A stretch of DNA of 16,224 nt from the NCBI GenBank assembly GCA_023443765.1, contig JAEZTA010000038.1, positions 1 through 16,224 of the forward strand. The letters run 5' to 3'. The number at the start of each line of letters is the position of its first letter. The stretch's first letter is position 1. This DNA is from Bacteroidota bacterium. GTDB taxonomy: Bacteria > Bacteroidota > Bacteroidia > Bacteroidales > Rikenellaceae. Made by a program: the position numbers and the translations under genes. A model generated the notes under the pieces. That model was not told the DNA's origin and did not search any database. It saw only the letters and a list, made by a program, of their open reading frames with translations. Of this stretch, positions 1 to 6,997 are shown in pieces.

Positions 1-1
1 G

Positions 2-619
2 GGCAAGTTCGATTTCATGCTCCACTCAATCGGCATGTCGCCCAATGTCCGCAAGGGCCGCACGTACGACGACTTGGATTACGATTACCTTTCGAAGACG
101 CTGGATATCTCGGCTATCTCGTTCCACAAGGCCATTCAGGTGGCCCGCAAGAAGGACGCCATCAACGACTGGGGTTCGATCGTAGCCCTTTCGTATATCG
201 CTGCACAGCGCACGCTCTACGGTTACAACGACATGGCCGATGCCAAAGCGCTGCTGGAGTCGATTGCGCGCAGCTTCGGTTACATCTACGGCCGCGAGAA
301 GAACGTGCGCATCAACACCGTGTCGCAGTCGCCGACGCCGACCACGGCCGGAAGCGGTGTGCTGGGACTGGGCGACCTGATGGGTTTTGCCGAGAACATG
401 TCGCCGCTGGGCAACGCCACGGCAGAGGATTGCGCCGACTATGTGCTGACGCTTTTCTCGGACCTCACGCGCAAGGTCACGATGCAGAACCTCTACCACG
501 ACGGCGGTTTCTCGTCGATGGGTATGAGCCGTCGTGCGATGAAAACCTACGAAAAGGGCATGCGCTTCGAGGACGTGCACCAGAACCAGTATCCGTTCGG
601 GGAGAAAGAGGAAAAATAA
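2..619 (+). CDS. fabI: Enoyl-[acyl-carrier-protein] reductase FabI, 3' part
   Basis: The reading frame is open from the window edge, so the 5' end (Rossmann NAD-binding start) is missing; about 205 codons remain. FabI reduces enoyl-ACP to acyl-ACP with NAD(P)H in the last step of the cytoplasmic type II fatty-acid elongation cycle. The sequence shows LHSIGMSPN near the start, then the SDR-type active-site block LSYIAAQRTLYGYNDMADAK with the two tyrosines and the lysine placed as in FabI, then VRINTVSQSPTPTTAG (substrate loop region) and NLYHDGGFSSMGMS at the C-terminus. These blocks match the divergent Bacteroidota FabI as I know it. The C-terminus is charged (GEKEEK) and the gene ends just before an intrinsic terminator. 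Function is confident from motifs; only the N-terminal cofactor site cannot be checked here. Confidence 0.93.
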   Translation, partial: GKFDFMLHSIGMSPNVRKGRTYDDLDYDYLSKTLDISAISFHKAIQVARKKDAINDWGSIVALSYIAAQRTLYGYNDMADAKALLESIARSFGYIYGREKNVRINTVSQSPTPTTAGSGVLGLGDLMGFAENMSPLGNATAEDCADYVLTLFSDLTRKVTMQNLYHDGGFSSMGMSRRAMKTYEKGMRFEDVHQNQYPFGEKEEK

Positions 620-637
620 ACCGGAACCGGAGGAATG

Positions 638-668
638 AAAACGCGGAGGTAGAAGCCTCCGCGTTTTT
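638..668. terminator. Bidirectional intrinsic terminator between fabI and cydB
   Basis: A perfect 9-bp stem, ACGCGGAGG (641-649) with CCTCCGCGT (656-664), has a 6-nt loop and is followed by five T's on the plus strand and preceded by four A's, so it gives a U-tract in both directions. It lies 19 nt after the fabI stop and about 50 nt beyond the cydB stop on the other strand, and can end both convergent transcripts. A weaker hairpin (GGGCC/GGCCC, about 684-700) sits between it and cydB. Confidence 0.9.
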
Positions 669-714
669 GTGTTAATACCCCTGGGCCAATGGTTAGGCCC
701 GACCGGGTGTCGGT

Positions 715-1857
715 TCAGTACTGGTGGTCGTCGCCGCGAATCTCCTCGCGGGTGATCGGGCGGCGGTTCATGGCCCGCCAGGCGTACCAGATGTAGGCCG
801 CGACGAATGGGACGAAGAGCGACACCCAAGCCATGGTCTTGAGTGTGAAGAGGCTCGACGAGGAGTTGTAGATTGTCAGCGACGACTGCATGTCGGTAAG
901 CGACGGGTAGTAGGCGGTGTTGTTCCATCCCGCCAGCAACAGCAATGACAGCACGGTGAGTACGGTTCCCGCGCCCCCGAACCACACGGCATGACGGTTC
1001 GAACGCCAGCCCAGCCAGACGCTCCACAGCACCGAGACTACGCCGATAAGCAGCGCGGCGGCCACATAGGGCATTTCCAGCAGGTTATGAAGGTATTTGT
1101 AAGGCTCGACGGAGATTCGGCCCGTGGCGTCGACAGCCCAGCCGTCGGCAAGAACGAGTGCGAGGAGCCATGCCACGAAGCAGACCACGAAAAGCACGGC
1201 GAACGTGCGCATGCGGCGTGCGGCGCGGCGGAAGATCACCTCGTCGTCGATGTTGTTCATGAAATACTGGCAGGCGAGCGTCATGGCCAGCAGGACGACC
1301 GCCACGCCCAGCAGGACGTTGCGCCATTCGGCGACGGCTTCCAGCCCGTGCCACGGCGAGGCCCACTGCGAAATCACCGCTGCGCCTCCCTGGTTGGCGA
1401 GGTTGAGACGGTCGACGGTGAAGTCAGCTCCCGTGAAGAAGGTTCCGACGGCGGTTCCGATCAGCAGCGGCCCCAGTATGCCGTTGATCAGCAGGAAGGC
1501 GTTGAAGGTCTTCTCGCCGAAGACGTTGGCGGGTTTACGGCGGTATTCGTAGGCCACGGCCTGCAGTACGAAGCAGAACAGGATAGCCATCCAGACGTAA
1601 AATGCTCCGCCGAACGAGGTGGAGTAAAAGAGCGGGAACGAGGCGAAGAACGCTCCGCCGAACGTCACGAGCGTTGTGAAGGTGAACTCCCACTTACGGC
1701 CCAGCGAGTTGACGAGCATGTTGCGCTCCTCTTCCGTGTGCCCGATGTTGTAGAGCAGGGCCTGCCCGCCCTGCACGAACATCAGAAAGACCAGGATGGC
1801 GCCCAGCAGGGAGATGATCAGCCACCAGTAGTGTTGGAGTAGGGTTATGGTATCCAT
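715..1857 (-). CDS. cydB: Cytochrome bd quinol oxidase subunit II
   Basis: 380-residue polytopic membrane protein that, with CydA, forms the cytochrome bd terminal oxidase of the inner membrane; CydB carries no haem but scaffolds the complex. The N-terminus WWLIISLLGAILVFLMFVQGGQALLY corresponds to the first CydB helix with GGQ where enterobacterial CydB has GFD. It is followed by ERNMLVNSLGRKWEFTFTTLVTFGGAFFASFPLFYS, the conserved family block, and a long series of hydrophobic helices. A Ser/Asn-rich loop (TIYNSSSS) occurs before the last helix, and the C-terminus is charged. The ATG begins only 3 nt after the cydA stop, so the two are translated from one message and the start is not in doubt. 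It ends before the bidirectional terminator shared with fabI. Confidence 0.95.
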   Translation of the reverse strand: MDTITLLQHYWWLIISLLGAILVFLMFVQGGQALLYNIGHTEEERNMLVNSLGRKWEFTFTTLVTFGGAFFASFPLFYSTSFGGAFYVWMAILFCFVLQAVAYEYRRKPANVFGEKTFNAFLLINGILGPLLIGTAVGTFFTGADFTVDRLNLANQGGAAVISQWASPWHGLEAVAEWRNVLLGVAVVLLAMTLACQYFMNNIDDEVIFRRAARRMRTFAVLFVVCFVAWLLALVLADGWAVDATGRISVEPYKYLHNLLEMPYVAAALLIGVVSVLWSVWLGWRSNRHAVWFGGAGTVLTVLSLLLLAGWNNTAYYPSLTDMQSSLTIYNSSSSLFTLKTMAWVSLFVPFVAAYIWYAWRAMNRRPITREEIRGDDHQY

Positions 1858-1860
1858 GGT

Positions 1861-3426
1861 TTAGTCGTTTTTAGGTCCTATTTTGATCTGCCGGAACATG
1901 ATGCTCAGTTCGGCGATGAGCAGTGCGGTGAACAGCACGAGGAAGAGGAAGAAGGTCGTCGAGACCGATCCGCTGGGGATCTTCGAGGCTGCGACGCCCA
2001 CGGGCATCAGATCCTGGATGACCCACGGCTGGCGGCCGACCTCGGCCACGACCCATCCGGCCTGCGAGGCGAGGTAGGCCAGCGGAATGGTCCACACGGC
2101 GATCCACAGCAGCCAGCGTTTTTGGGAGAGGCGGTCCTTGTGATTGAACCACCACACGAGGCCCAGCAGCAGGATGAAGAAACAGCCTGCCCCGACCATC
2201 ACGCGGAACGAGTAGAACAGCAGCGGCACGTTGGGCACGGTTTGCTGCGGGGAATCGAGGTAGCCGTAGCCGAAGTAAGCGAAATGGTCGCGCAGGAAGG
2301 CTTCGCCCTGCGGCGTCGAACGGTCGAACTTGGCTTCGATTTCGGCGATTGCCGCCGTGTCGCCCGTCTCGCGGGCTGCCCGGTAGCGGCCCAGTTCGTC
2401 GACGGCCACGCGTCCCCGTTCGATCTTCTCCGCGGCCGACATGATGCCGTATTCCTCGTTGCCGTAGACCAGGTCGTTGATGCCCGGAACGAAGGCATTG
2501 GCATCGCGGAAACTCATCAGCGAGAGCATCTTCGGGATGTCGATCTTGAAGTAGAAGGCATCGTCGTTGTTGGTGCGCTGCTCCTCGGGGCGCAGGACTC
2601 CGACGGCGGTGAGCGGCGCGCCCTGCTGTCCTTCGTAGAGGGCTTCCATGGCGGCCAGCTTCATGGGCTGCACGCGTGCGACGATGGAACCCGACTTATC
2701 GCCCGTGAAGGCTGTGACGAGTGCGAAAATGAATCCGAAGGCCGAGGCGATGGCGATGCTCTTGCGGGCCATCTGCTGCTCGCGGCGGCGGAGCAGGTAC
2801 CACGCGCTGATGCCCACGACGAACAGGGCGGCCAGCACGAACGACGAAGTGACGGTGTGGAAGAATTTGTTGACGGCGACGGGCGACAGCGCCACGGCCG
2901 AGAACGAGGTCATCTCGTTACGCACGGTTTCGAGGTTGAAATCGCAGCCCACGGGGTACTGCATCCACGAGTTGGCCACCAGAATCCACCACGCCGAGAG
3001 GTTGGCGCCAATGGCTGTGAGCCATGTGGCCGTGAGGTGGAAACCCTGGCTCACCTTGCGCCAGCCGAAGAACATCACGGCGATGAAGGTCGATTCGAGG
3101 AAGAAGGCGAAGATGCCTTCGATGGCCAGCGGGGCGCCGAAGATGTCGCCCACGAAGTGGGAGTAGTTGGACCAGTTGGTGCCGAACTCGAATTCGAGGA
3201 TCAGGCCTGTGGCGACGCCGATGGCGAAGTTGATGCCGAACAGGCGCATCCAGAATTTGGTCGTGCGCAGCCAGAACTCGTCCTTCGTGCGGACATAGAG
3301 GGTCTCCATGATGGCGATCAGGAAGCCCAGCCCGAGGGTCAGGGGGACAAACAACCAGTGGTAGATGGCCGTCATGGCGAATTGCGCACGCGACCAGTCG
3401 ACGGTGGATAGGTAGTCGGAAATCAT
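1861..3426 (-). CDS. cydA: Cytochrome bd quinol oxidase subunit I
   Basis: 521-residue catalytic subunit that oxidises quinol and reduces O2 to water with haems b558, b595 and d. Visible family residues: H23 (IYHWLF) and H190 (KFFHTV) as haem ligands, M410 (SFRVMVG) as the other b558 ligand, and E103/E111 in APLAIEGIFAFFLEST, equivalent to the E. coli proton-path glutamates E99 and E107. The quinol loop begins GDKSGSIVARVQPMKLAAMEALYE, with K256 and E261 at the quinol-site positions, and runs on to about residue 395, so this is the long-loop form. GWVVAEVGRQPWV (457-469) is the C-terminal signature. It is the second gene of DUF4492-cydA-cydB. The 176-nt gap upstream holds the 65-nt two-hairpin element. 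Such oxidases serve at low O2 in gut Bacteroidota; regulation is not visible beyond the leader. Confidence 0.97.
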   Translation of the reverse strand: MISDYLSTVDWSRAQFAMTAIYHWLFVPLTLGLGFLIAIMETLYVRTKDEFWLRTTKFWMRLFGINFAIGVATGLILEFEFGTNWSNYSHFVGDIFGAPLAIEGIFAFFLESTFIAVMFFGWRKVSQGFHLTATWLTAIGANLSAWWILVANSWMQYPVGCDFNLETVRNEMTSFSAVALSPVAVNKFFHTVTSSFVLAALFVVGISAWYLLRRREQQMARKSIAIASAFGFIFALVTAFTGDKSGSIVARVQPMKLAAMEALYEGQQGAPLTAVGVLRPEEQRTNNDDAFYFKIDIPKMLSLMSFRDANAFVPGINDLVYGNEEYGIMSAAEKIERGRVAVDELGRYRAARETGDTAAIAEIEAKFDRSTPQGEAFLRDHFAYFGYGYLDSPQQTVPNVPLLFYSFRVMVGAGCFFILLLGLVWWFNHKDRLSQKRWLLWIAVWTIPLAYLASQAGWVVAEVGRQPWVIQDLMPVGVAASKIPSGSVSTTFFLFLVLFTALLIAELSIMFRQIKIGPKND

Positions 3427-3490
3427 AAGGGTTTATCGGGTTATTGTTTCTTTCTGCATTTGCTCGGTTGTAACGTGCCGGGACCTCCTT

Positions 3491-3555
3491 GTTCGCGGCT
3501 TTGGCCGCGTTTACAAGTTTGACCCACCCCCAAACCCCCGCCTCGGCGGGGGCTT
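3491..3555 (-). repeat. 65-nt two-hairpin repeat element, copy A (upstream of cydA)
   Basis: Read on the minus strand: a GC-rich hairpin (CCCCCGC/GCGGGGG, extended by AAG/TTT), a G-rich stretch, the core GGGTCAAACTTGTAAAC (3509-3525), then a second hairpin CGCGGC-CAAA-GCCGCG. A second copy of exactly the same length lies at 14026-14090; about 47 of the 65 positions agree, with an identical 17-nt core, while the hairpin arms differ in sequence but still pair. It sits 64 nt upstream of the cydA start, in the direction of transcription, inside the DUF4492-cydA gap. It could be a REP-like dispersed palindrome or a transcript leader element. Confidence 0.8.
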
Positions 3556-3602
3556 GATGCCGTTTGTGGTAAACTGGGGTATTTTTATGGCGGTTGTGGT
3601 CA

Positions 3603-3815
3603 TTATTCCGGATTTGCGGGGGTCAGGTTTTCCAGCACGTAGTCGGCCTTTTCGCCGGGGCTTTTGCCCGCGAGCAGGTCGGGGAAGAAGAAGACTTTCA
3701 GAACGGCGAACATGATGAAGAGTTTGATGAGGATGATGGCCCACAGGGTCCGTCCCACGGTCATCTCGCGGAATCCCTCGACATAAAACCGGATCACTTT
3801 GCGGATCGTTTCCAT
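3603..3815 (-). CDS. DUF4492 family small membrane protein (cytochrome bd-associated)
   Basis: 70-residue protein with a basic, amphipathic N-terminus (METIRKVIRFYVEGFREM), one strong membrane helix (about residues 22-45, WAIILIKLFIMFAVLKVFFF) and a short acidic tail. It matches the DUF4492 family, which in Bacteroidota is regularly found next to cydAB; no activity is established that I know of. Position and topology invite comparison with CydX/CydH-type small subunits of bd oxidases, but that is inference. The frame also opens at an in-frame TTG 27 nt upstream, but that TTG lies inside the TAACTTTG -7 box, so the ATG at 3815 is the believable start. It is the first gene of the operon; cydA follows after 176 nt. 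Confidence 0.88.
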   Translation of the reverse strand: METIRKVIRFYVEGFREMTVGRTLWAIILIKLFIMFAVLKVFFFPDLLAGKSPGEKADYVLENLTPANPE

Positions 3816-3839
3816 CGTGCTGCGTTTTGGATGTTCTAC

Positions 3840-3871
3840 CAAAGTTAAACAGAAAATCGGAAATATGAAAA
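3840..3871 (-). promoter_or_regulatory. Promoter of DUF4492-cydA-cydB
   Basis: Minus-strand -7 box TAACTTTG (3840-3847), an exact match to the Bacteroidota TAnnTTTG. The -33 position holds only T-rich sequence (TTTT at 3868-3871 with 20-nt spacing, or TTTC with 19). Transcription would start near 3834, giving a roughly 20-nt leader before the ATG at 3815. No other good -7 box was seen in the DUF4492-cydA gap. Confidence 0.65.
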
Positions 3872-4040
3872 TCCCTGGCCCGAAAAAACACGCTTGAGGT
3901 ACGATATGGCCGGAAACGGCTATGCGGCGGGCGCGGAGATTGTTTGTGCCTTTTGGCGGCGACCGACGCCCGCAGTGCGTGCAGAGGCCGCCTGCAGGCG
4001 ATGCCGTGCCCAGGGGATGCTTAAAAGGCGCCCGGAGCCA

Positions 4041-4072
4041 TCTGCAAAATCCGGGGAAAATTCGTACTTTTG
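4041..4072 (+). promoter_or_regulatory. Promoter of the nhaC-HAD pair
   Basis: TCTG (4041-4044), a 20-nt spacer and TACTTTTG (4065-4072) form a Bacteroidota housekeeping promoter ending 29 nt before the nhaC ATG. This placement rules out the longer upstream reading of the frame. The stretch from 3872 to 4040 shows no gene or strong repeat. Confidence 0.75.
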
Positions 4073-4101
4073 TACCCCGTAAAAGTCAATCGGGAAAAAC
4101 G

Positions 4102-5574
4102 ATGAAGGAAAATACCGAAAAACTGCCGTCGCCGTGGGTGTCGGCCATTCCGCTGGCGGTGCTGACGCTGCTGCTCTATGTGGTGATCCGCGCCTTCGGG
4201 GGCGATGCGATCAACGGCGGGAGCCAGATCGCCCTGCTGTCGGCCACGTCGGTCTGTGTGATGCTCGCGATGGGCATTTACCGCTGTCGCTGGGCTGTGC
4301 TCGAAGAGTCGATTATCGAAAACATCCGCGCTTCGGCCTCGGCAATCGTCATCCTGCTGCTGATCGGCGCCATTGCGGGTACGTGGATGATTTCGGGCGT
4401 GGTTCCGACGATGATCTACTACGGGCTGCAAATCCTCCATCCGTCGTTTTTCCTTGTGGCCTCGTGCGTGATCTGCGCCGTGGTGTCGCTGATGACCGGA
4501 AGTTCGTGGACCACGATCGCTACGATCGGCGTGGCGTTGATGGGCATCGGCGAAGCGATGGGATTTCCCGAAGGGTGGGTTGCCGGCGCCATCATCTCGG
4601 GCGCTTACTTCGGCGACAAACTCTCGCTGTTGTCGGACACGACGGTGCTGGCCTCGTCGACCGTCGGTGTCAACGTCTTCACGCATATCCGTTACATGCT
4701 TTATACCACGGTTCCGTCGATGCTCATCGCCCTCGGAGTCTTCACCGTTGCGGGCCTGACGCTCGACCACGGGGCTGCGACGCATGCCGAACAATATGCT
4801 GCGACGCTCGCCGCGACATTCCGCATCACGCCGTGGCTCCTGCTGGTGCCGCTGGTCACGGGTATCTTTATCGCTAAAAAACTGCCGGCTATCGTGACGC
4901 TTTTCTGTGCTGTGGTCTTTGCCTGTGTGGCGATGCTCCTGGCCCAGCCCGAAATGGTGGCCCGGGTGGCGGGCGTCGAAGGACTGGACTTCATGTCGGG
5001 ATTCAAGGGGGTGCTGATGTCCTGCTTCGGGCCGACGGCTATTCCGACGGGAACTCCGCAGTTGGATGAACTGGTCGCCACGCGCGGTATGGCCGGGATG
5101 CTCAACACCGTGTGGCTGATCATCTGCGCCATGTGTTTCGGCGGGGTGATGACCGGCAGCGGCATGCTGCGCTCGCTGACGGCGATCTTCCTGCGTTTCG
5201 TGCGCCGCACCTTCTCGGCCGTGGCTTCCACGGTGGGCGCGGGCATCTTCTTCAACCTCTGCACCGCCGACCAGTATATCTCGATTATCCTTTCGGGGCG
5301 GCTTTTCAAGGACCTCTATGCGGACCGGGGACTGGAACCGCGGCTGCTGAGCCGCTCGGTGGAGGACTCGGCGACGGTCTGCTCGGTGCTCATCCCGTGG
5401 AACTCGTGCGGCATGACGCAGGCCACGGTGCTCGGGGTTTCGACCTTCGTCTATGCCCCTTATTGCATTTTCAATATCGTCTCCCCGCTGATGTCGCTGC
5501 TCGTTGCGGCTGTGGGATGGAAAATAAAGCGGGCCGGAAAGCCTGCAGACGTTGCGGAAACCGGAACGGAATGA
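4102..5574 (+). CDS. nhaC: Na+/H+ antiporter, NhaC family
   Basis: 490-residue polytopic inner-membrane transporter expected to exchange Na+ for H+ and so serve pH and sodium homeostasis. Family signatures: TGSSWTT (132-138) and SGAYFGDKLSLLSDTT (166-181), the core NhaC/ion-transporter motif, later NLCTADQYISIILSGR and, near the end, VLIPWNSCGMTQATVLGVSTFVYAPYCIFNI. About eleven or twelve hydrophobic segments are seen. The frame is open for 60 more codons upstream, but that part is Arg/Pro-rich, crosses the promoter and is unlike the family, so the ATG at 4102 is preferred. Substrate could also be an organic acid or malate/lactate, as some NhaC homologues are; the sequence alone does not separate these. 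The stop lies 38 nt before the preferred start of the HAD phosphatase gene. Confidence 0.88.
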   Translation: MKENTEKLPSPWVSAIPLAVLTLLLYVVIRAFGGDAINGGSQIALLSATSVCVMLAMGIYRCRWAVLEESIIENIRASASAIVILLLIGAIAGTWMISGVVPTMIYYGLQILHPSFFLVASCVICAVVSLMTGSSWTTIATIGVALMGIGEAMGFPEGWVAGAIISGAYFGDKLSLLSDTTVLASSTVGVNVFTHIRYMLYTTVPSMLIALGVFTVAGLTLDHGAATHAEQYAATLAATFRITPWLLLVPLVTGIFIAKKLPAIVTLFCAVVFACVAMLLAQPEMVARVAGVEGLDFMSGFKGVLMSCFGPTAIPTGTPQLDELVATRGMAGMLNTVWLIICAMCFGGVMTGSGMLRSLTAIFLRFVRRTFSAVASTVGAGIFFNLCTADQYISIILSGRLFKDLYADRGLEPRLLSRSVEDSATVCSVLIPWNSCGMTQATVLGVSTFVYAPYCIFNIVSPLMSLLVAAVGWKIKRAGKPADVAETGTE

Positions 5575-5612
5575 ATGAACGAAAAAGAATACAGAAACAA
5601 AACGACAACGCT

Positions 5613-6269
5613 ATGAACCGGAATACCGAACTCGTTATCTTCGACCTCGACGGCACGCTGCTCGACACGATCGGCGACCTGGCTGTGGCATGCAACGCCG
5701 TGCTGGCTGTGCGGGGACTTCCGCAGCACTCCTACGAGGAGTATTGCCATTTCGTCGGCAACGGCATCATGCGGCTGGTGGAACGGGCGCTGCCCGAACC
5801 GCTGCGTACGCCCGAAAACGTTGCGCTCGTGCGCGCGGATTTTGTAAAGTACTACACCGAGCACATCGACACCTATACCAAGCCGTATGACGGGATTCCC
5901 GAACTGGTCGCCGAACTGGCGCGGTGCGGCGTGAAGATGGCCGTGGCGTCGAACAAGTTTCAGGCGGGGACGGAAAAACTCGTCGGGCTGTTCTTCCCGG
6001 GGGTGGAGTTCGCGGCAGTCTTCGGCCAGCGGCCCGATGTGCCGCTGAAACCCTCGCCGGCAGTCGTCGAGGAGATTCTCGCGCTGACGGGTACGGCGAA
6101 GGAGCGCGTACTCTACGTCGGCGATTCGGGTGTGGACATCGAGACCGCGGCGGCGGCCGGGGTGCGTTCGGCGGGCGTGACGTGGGGTTTCCGCGACCGT
6201 GCGGAACTGGTTGCAGCCGGGGCGCGGCATCTGGTCGACCGTCCGGGGGAATTGCTGGAATTACTCTGA
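5613..6269 (+). CDS. HAD-family phosphatase, phosphoglycolate phosphatase-like
   Basis: 218-residue soluble HAD hydrolase. Motif I is FDLDGTLLD (nucleophile D11, acid D13), motif II is VASNK, motif III is the lysine in LKPSP, and motif IV is YVGDSGVDIETA; a helical cap lies between motifs I and II (about residues 18-85). This is the Gph/PGP subgroup, hydrolysing 2-phosphoglycolate or other small phosphate esters; the true substrate cannot be read from sequence. An alternative ATG at 5571 overlaps the nhaC stop as ATGA and would add 14 residues (MNERKRIQKQNDNA), but that segment is A-rich leader-like and not family sequence, so 5613 is preferred. Probably co-transcribed with nhaC. Confidence 0.85.
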   Translation: MNRNTELVIFDLDGTLLDTIGDLAVACNAVLAVRGLPQHSYEEYCHFVGNGIMRLVERALPEPLRTPENVALVRADFVKYYTEHIDTYTKPYDGIPELVAELARCGVKMAVASNKFQAGTEKLVGLFFPGVEFAAVFGQRPDVPLKPSPAVVEEILALTGTAKERVLYVGDSGVDIETAAAAGVRSAGVTWGFRDRAELVAAGARHLVDRPGELLELL

Positions 6270-6283
6270 AAATCCGGAAAAAA

Positions 6284-6315
6284 TTTGCTTAATCCGATTT
6301 TGTATCCTATATTTG
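6284..6315 (+). promoter_or_regulatory. Promoter of the TetR gene (short or no leader)
   Basis: TTTG (6284-6287), a 20-nt spacer and TATATTTG (6308-6315) give a near-perfect Bacteroidota promoter. Transcription should start within about 4-8 nt of 6315, and the ATG is at 6323, so the message has essentially no 5' leader. Confidence 0.8.
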
Positions 6316-6332
6316 TTCCCGAATGGTAACAA
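6313..6332. promoter_or_regulatory. Putative TetR operator 1 (autoregulatory)
   Basis: TTGTTCCCGAATGGTAACAA is an imperfect palindrome (7 of 10 half-site positions pair) centred on 6322/6323, covering the end of the -7 box, the expected transcription start and the ATG. Its right arm TGGTAACA recurs in the better palindrome at 6960-6979 before the next gene. A repressor bound here would shut off its own gene. Confidence 0.6.
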
Positions 6333-6934
6333 GTCGAAAAATAACAACGGAACGCGACCGCGAAGCGACCGAACGGCGTTTGGTCGATACGGTGGGCGAG
6401 CTGATCCGGGAAAACGGGTTCGAAAAGATCGGGGTCAACGCGGTTGCCGCCCGGTCGGGTGTCTCCAAGATTTTGGTGTACCGCTATTTCGGCTCGGTGG
6501 AGGGCCTGCTGGCGGCCTACATTCGTCGTTACGACCTGTGGCTGAACTTTCCGCAGGACCTTCCGGGCCGGGAGGAGTTGCCGGAGTTCCTGAAGCGGAC
6601 GTTCCGCGCGCAGATTGCGCGGCTCCGCGGGGATGCGACGCTCAAAAGGTTGTACCGATGGGAATTGTCGTCGGACAACGAGTTGATCGTGCGCCTGCGC
6701 GAACAGCGCGAGCAGGTCGGGCGGGAGTTGATTCGCCGGGTTTGCGACGTGACGGGCCGCCCGGAGGAGCAGATAGCTCCGCTGGCCTCGCTGCTATCGG
6801 CGTCGGTGACCTACCTGGTACTACTCGGGGAGTTTTGCCCTGTTTACAACGGCATTCCGTTGCAGGAAGATGCGGGCTGGGAGCAGATCGGGCGCGGAAT
6901 AGACCAGATCGTCGATGCGATTTTGAAGCCGTAA
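6323..6934 (+). CDS. TetR/AcrR family transcriptional regulator
   Basis: 203-residue protein with an N-terminal TetR helix-turn-helix: RLVDTVGELIRENGFEKIGVNAVAARSGVSKILVYRYFGSVEGLLAAYI (about residues 19-68), including the typical recognition-helix ending VYRYF. The rest is helical and variable, as expected for the ligand/dimer domain; no ligand can be assigned. No other in-frame ATG precedes the HTH, and only the ATG at 6323 keeps helix 1 intact, which places the start almost on the predicted transcription start. Its likely targets are its own promoter and the lipoprotein-barrel pair immediately downstream, both of which carry a GGTAACA palindrome. Confidence 0.92.
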   Translation: MVTSRKITTERDREATERRLVDTVGELIRENGFEKIGVNAVAARSGVSKILVYRYFGSVEGLLAAYIRRYDLWLNFPQDLPGREELPEFLKRTFRAQIARLRGDATLKRLYRWELSSDNELIVRLREQREQVGRELIRRVCDVTGRPEEQIAPLASLLSASVTYLVLLGEFCPVYNGIPLQEDAGWEQIGRGIDQIVDAILKP

Positions 6935-6959
6935 CAGACTGAATATTTTTTTGATTGAA

Positions 6960-6979
6960 ATGTTACTTATTGGTAACAT
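6960..6979. promoter_or_regulatory. Putative TetR operator 2 (lipoprotein promoter)
   Basis: ATGTTACTTATTGGTAACAT has perfect 7-bp inverted arms (ATGTTAC/GTAACAT) around 6 nt, 8 of 10 half-site positions pairing. It lies 19 nt before the lipoprotein ATG, in the position of a promoter -7 region; no clean TAnnTTTG is visible, though T-rich sequence ending in TTTG precedes it (6946-6953). A further GTAACA half-site (6931-6936) overlaps the TetR stop codon. Confidence 0.65.
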
Positions 6980-6997
6980 ATGTAAAAATTAAAAACA

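Noticed and set aside
26..1027. 333-codon minus-strand frame across fabI and the end of cydB
   Set aside because: It runs through the terminator and antisense to fabI, and its product resembles no family.
991..1842. 283-codon plus-strand frame opposite cydB
   Set aside because: Antisense shadow of cydB with low-complexity charged product and no recognisable motif.
2122..3411. Long open frame (429 codons) on the plus strand opposite cydA
   Set aside because: It is the antisense shadow of a fully conserved cydA; its product is rich in Glu, Asp, Gly, His and Arg with no domain, as expected in GC-rich antisense frames.
3816..3842. TTG start giving DUF4492 nine extra residues
   Set aside because: The TTG is part of the TAACTTTG -7 box and would lie upstream of the transcription start.
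3922..4101. 60-codon N-terminal extension of the NhaC frame
   Set aside because: It spans the promoter TCTG-N20-TACTTTTG, is Arg/Pro-rich, and the NhaC family starts at the ATG at 4102.
5112..5612. Long upstream extension of the HAD phosphatase frame, and ATG 5571
   Set aside because: The extension lies inside nhaC in another frame; the 14 residues from ATG 5571 come from an A-rich leader-like stretch and precede the normal family start.
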